A DNA stretch of 64,000 nucleotides from Amphibalanus amphitrite (taxonomy: Eukaryota; Arthropoda; Thecostraca; Balanomorpha; Balanidae), in the NCBI RefSeq assembly GCF_019059575.1, contig NW_024882969.1, positions 1-64,000 of the forward strand, written 5' to 3'. The notes under the pieces were generated by a model. It had not been told where the DNA came from and did not search any database. It saw only the letters and a program-made list of their open reading frames with translations. The position numbers were made by a program, and so were the translations under genes. Shown here in pieces: positions 61,575 to 64,000 of this stretch. How positions within the stretch are numbered: position 1 is the stretch's first letter; every line of letters starts with the position of its first letter.

Positions 61575-63946
61575 TCACACCGCCTTGAGCTCCTGCAGCA
61601 ACTTCTGTTTGCCGGCGAAGTACTCACGGAACCACTCGATGTGCTCGTGTTTCTCCTGCACGGTGAGCCACGGGTTCTTTCCGAGCGCCACGCAGACGAG
61701 CTCCATGAACTGGCGGATGGGGCCGCGCGGCGGACACCACGGCTCCAATCGCTCCTCGAGGAACACGTGCTCGTGGAAGCCGACCTCTGCCTCCTGGTCC
61801 AGACCTGGCGGACGGCGGTCAGCGCGCGGTCAGACACCGAGTCATCGAATACCAACAGACAGGGGGACCGAGACGGGAAATGGCCGGTCACCAGACAGGC
61901 CAACGGCAGGCCGAGATGAACGGATGGTCCATGGGACATACAGAGACGGGCGATGGCTATCGGGGTGTGGGGGGTGGGGGTGGGGAGAGGGAGGGGGCAG
62001 ACCAAGACAGAAACTGATCACCGGATATACGGACGAAAGATCGAGACAGGAAATGGTCGTCAGCCAGAAAAAACGACCACCGGTTCATTAGGCCCTTGCC
62101 CGGAATCCCAATTCCCAAAGCACCCTATTGGGGCGGGCAGCGGCATCATACATTACATAACCACACCTCGAGTGATAATTCTGCCGCTCCAAAATTTAAA
62201 CGAAACTGGTTTCCATTTAAGATTTAATTGAAATAATTCCAATGTCAGGATACTAGAAAATAAGTCATTCATAGACATCTGCGCACCAGGAATCTGTCGG
62301 GTGTTCTGAGGCCTTTGGGTCATTATTTTCTAGCCATAACCTGAACCGTTTAAAACCGATATTTACCCTGTTCGTTGTTGACGGGCAGGTGCCAGAGTTT
62401 GCCCTGCTCCGTCCAGACGACCATCTCCTCCCAGGCGTTGGTCGGCGGGTGGGCCACGCTCAGGCGCAGCTCCCGCGCGTGGATTCTCTCCCAATGGCTG
62501 GCTTGTGGCGCCACCTCTGCAAAAGATTAACGCTGTACGGTCAGTCTCTGTGCAGCACAAACGACCCGCATCGTTCTCCGTTCGGGTATCACAGCTGAAC
62601 AGGGCAGAGGCGGATCCAAGGGGAGGCATGGAGGCCATACCCCCCCCCCCTTGGGCCTTCCGGGGGGCACCATCACGGAGTTTTTTTTTTTAATTCATCA
62701 CGGAGGTCACCGACGGGAGCTTCAACCCAGAGGTCTCCTAAGGGGGTACCATCCAGAAGGTCTATCGAAATAGGGTACCGTTTTCGGGGTCTCCATTTCT
62801 GTCCCTCGCCTCGGGTGGGGCTATTTTCATCCCGAGGTCCGCGGGGGCAACATCTCGAGTTCTCCGGGGGCACTATCCAGAGTTCTCCGTGGGCACCATC
62901 CCAAGGTCGGAGAAGGCACCATCGCGAGGTCTGAGGACACCATCTCGAGGTCTGAGGACAGACGGGGCACCATCACGAAGTCTCCGGGGGCACCATCCCG
63001 AAGTCTGTCTCCGGGGGCACCATTCCAAGTTTCCAGGAGCACCATTCCGAAATCCGAGGTCTGAAGGAGCACTCTCTCCGGGTCTGAGGGGGCACCATCC
63101 CGAAAAGTAAGTGGCCGAATCCGTGGATTTTTTAGGGAGGGGGGGTGGCACCACAACACCGTATGGCCCCCTTGACGAAATCCTGGATCCGCCACTGGCA
63201 CAGGGCGGCATATACCGCCAGTCTATCCCCACATGACTTAACGTTACAGCTGTGGAAATCGCGACAGAAGAGCACACCCCTGAATCGTCCAACCGCGCAC
63301 ACACATCGAACGACAAGCGGACCCGACAGAGTCCGGTCACCCTAAACTCACCTGTGGATGCTTCCGGGGGCGGCAGGTTGTCAAAGATGCCCAGACGGTT
63401 GCCCTTATTGAGGTCCACGTCGTCGATGACGGATCCGCCTTGTCGCGGCGCGGCCGGCGGTCGCTCTCTGCGCGCCTGCCGCACGGTCTCGGCACGCTGG
63501 TCGCCCACCTGACGACGCACCTGCTGGGAGCGGCCGGGACGGTCCGCCTCCGCCGGCCGCTGGTCCACCTTCATACCGGACATCAGCTCACTGTGGATAG
63601 CACGGGAGATCCGTCAGGGCTGAGACTGACCAACTGATCACAGCGGGGAAAACAGCCCACTGCACTGCCGGCACCACGGGCGATCCATAAGCGTTACAAT
63701 CGCACGGAAAATATCCAACACAACACAAACAGCAGATAACTCAGCTTGCTACAGCTGACTGAGCCAGCATTTCCAGCATTCCTTCTATTGCATCACTATA
63801 GCTCAGCACGCACCTGAGTTGTGCCTGACCGGCGGCTGGCTGTTCCGGGTCCCCGGTCAGTTTCGTTAGCAGGTCGCGTTCCGTCTGGGCTGGGTCGCCC
63901 GACAGCGTAGAAGCCACCTCACGGGCGGCCGCCGCCACCTGCTCGT
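61575..63946 (-). CDS. MRPS31: Mitochondrial ribosomal protein mS31 (MRPS31), 3' part
   Basis: Component of the small subunit of the mitochondrial ribosome. Four exons on the minus strand are visible: 63946-63814, 63590-63352, 62516-62367, 61804-61575. Phases agree. The gene continues past the right edge, so the N terminus and targeting peptide are missing. Family stretches: [67 protein letters not shown] and [12 protein letters not shown], matching the conserved C-terminal half of mS31. The stop is at 61575-61577. The gene is tail-to-tail with AK1, so the 3' UTRs probably overlap. A hAT-type element sits in one intron. Confidence 0.93.
62605..63197. mobile_element. hAT-ended element with 25-bp-type tandem repeats
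   Basis: Ends CAGAGGCGGATCCAAGG and CCTGGATCCGCCACTG are flanked by GAACAGGG (62597-62604) and GCACAGGG (63198-63205), an 8-bp duplication with one mismatch. The interior repeats GGGGGCACCATCCCGAGGTC-type words many times. The open frames there on the minus strand are only this repeat. It lies in the MRPS31 intron between exons 63590-63352 and 62516-62367. Confidence 0.82.
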
Positions 63947-64000
63947 CTGTAGGACAGGAGACTAACGTCAGAACAACAGACAAACGGACCGGCGACGGAC

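Noticed and set aside
61459-62091. Plus-strand frame across the end of MRPS31
   Set aside because: Antisense to the last MRPS31 exon, whose minus-strand reading matches the protein family.
62827-63201. Minus-strand frame of repeated GAPGD/DLEMV words
   Set aside because: It is a translation of the short tandem repeats of the hAT-type element in MRPS31.

Overview
This is a eukaryotic window. It has spliced genes with GT-AG introns, polyadenylation signals and a dense load of transposons. The proteins and compact GC-rich exons suggest an arthropod, perhaps a crustacean, but that is inference: no lineage-diagnostic gene was identified. No retrovirus, LTR or Polinton copy was recognised.

Host genes, left to right. 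(1) SAMHD1 (minus, coding 28265 to 4236) has nine coding exons giving a 510-residue dNTPase without an N-terminal SAM domain. Its introns are swollen by mobile elements. (2) NELFB (plus, 37574-47277) has eleven exons that splice in phase into 579 residues. (3) A TMEM179-like four-pass membrane protein lies at 49217-50513 (plus). (4) An AK1-type adenylate kinase with a myristoylation/palmitoylation-type N terminus lies at 55629-60807 (plus). (5) MRPS31 (mitoribosomal mS31; minus, 61575 to beyond the right edge) is tail-to-tail with AK1, about 80 bp from its polyA signal.

Mobile DNA. SAMHD1 intron 5 holds a 9.6-kb PIF/Harbinger-type transposon (6742-16332) with an intact DDE transposase and an intact Myb/SANT-like partner gene. 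SAMHD1 introns 1 and 2 hold a nest of elements (18.2-27.8 kb): TTAA-flanked elements with G-run/C-run hairpins, a second TTAA/TA element family, hAT-type elements, a fold-back mariner, an almost perfect 87-bp-arm palindrome and a satellite bounded by hAT-like ends. An apparently intact CR1/L2-like LINE (29.7-33.9 kb) lies between SAMHD1 and NELFB. Its ORF1 ends in a slippery GGGAAAC heptamer and its ORF2 is in the -1 frame with no ATG near its start.

Most unusual patterns: the LINE frameshift signal; short tandem repeats that copy exon edges with their splice sites into the adjoining intron (SAMHD1 exon 8, NELFB exons 5 and 10); a duplicated catalytic exon of SAMHD1 whose only differences are synonymous and which could be spliced in frame; hairpins in the TTAA family whose tip sequences change but stay self-complementary; and strings of AGGTCA nuclear-receptor half-sites in that same family.
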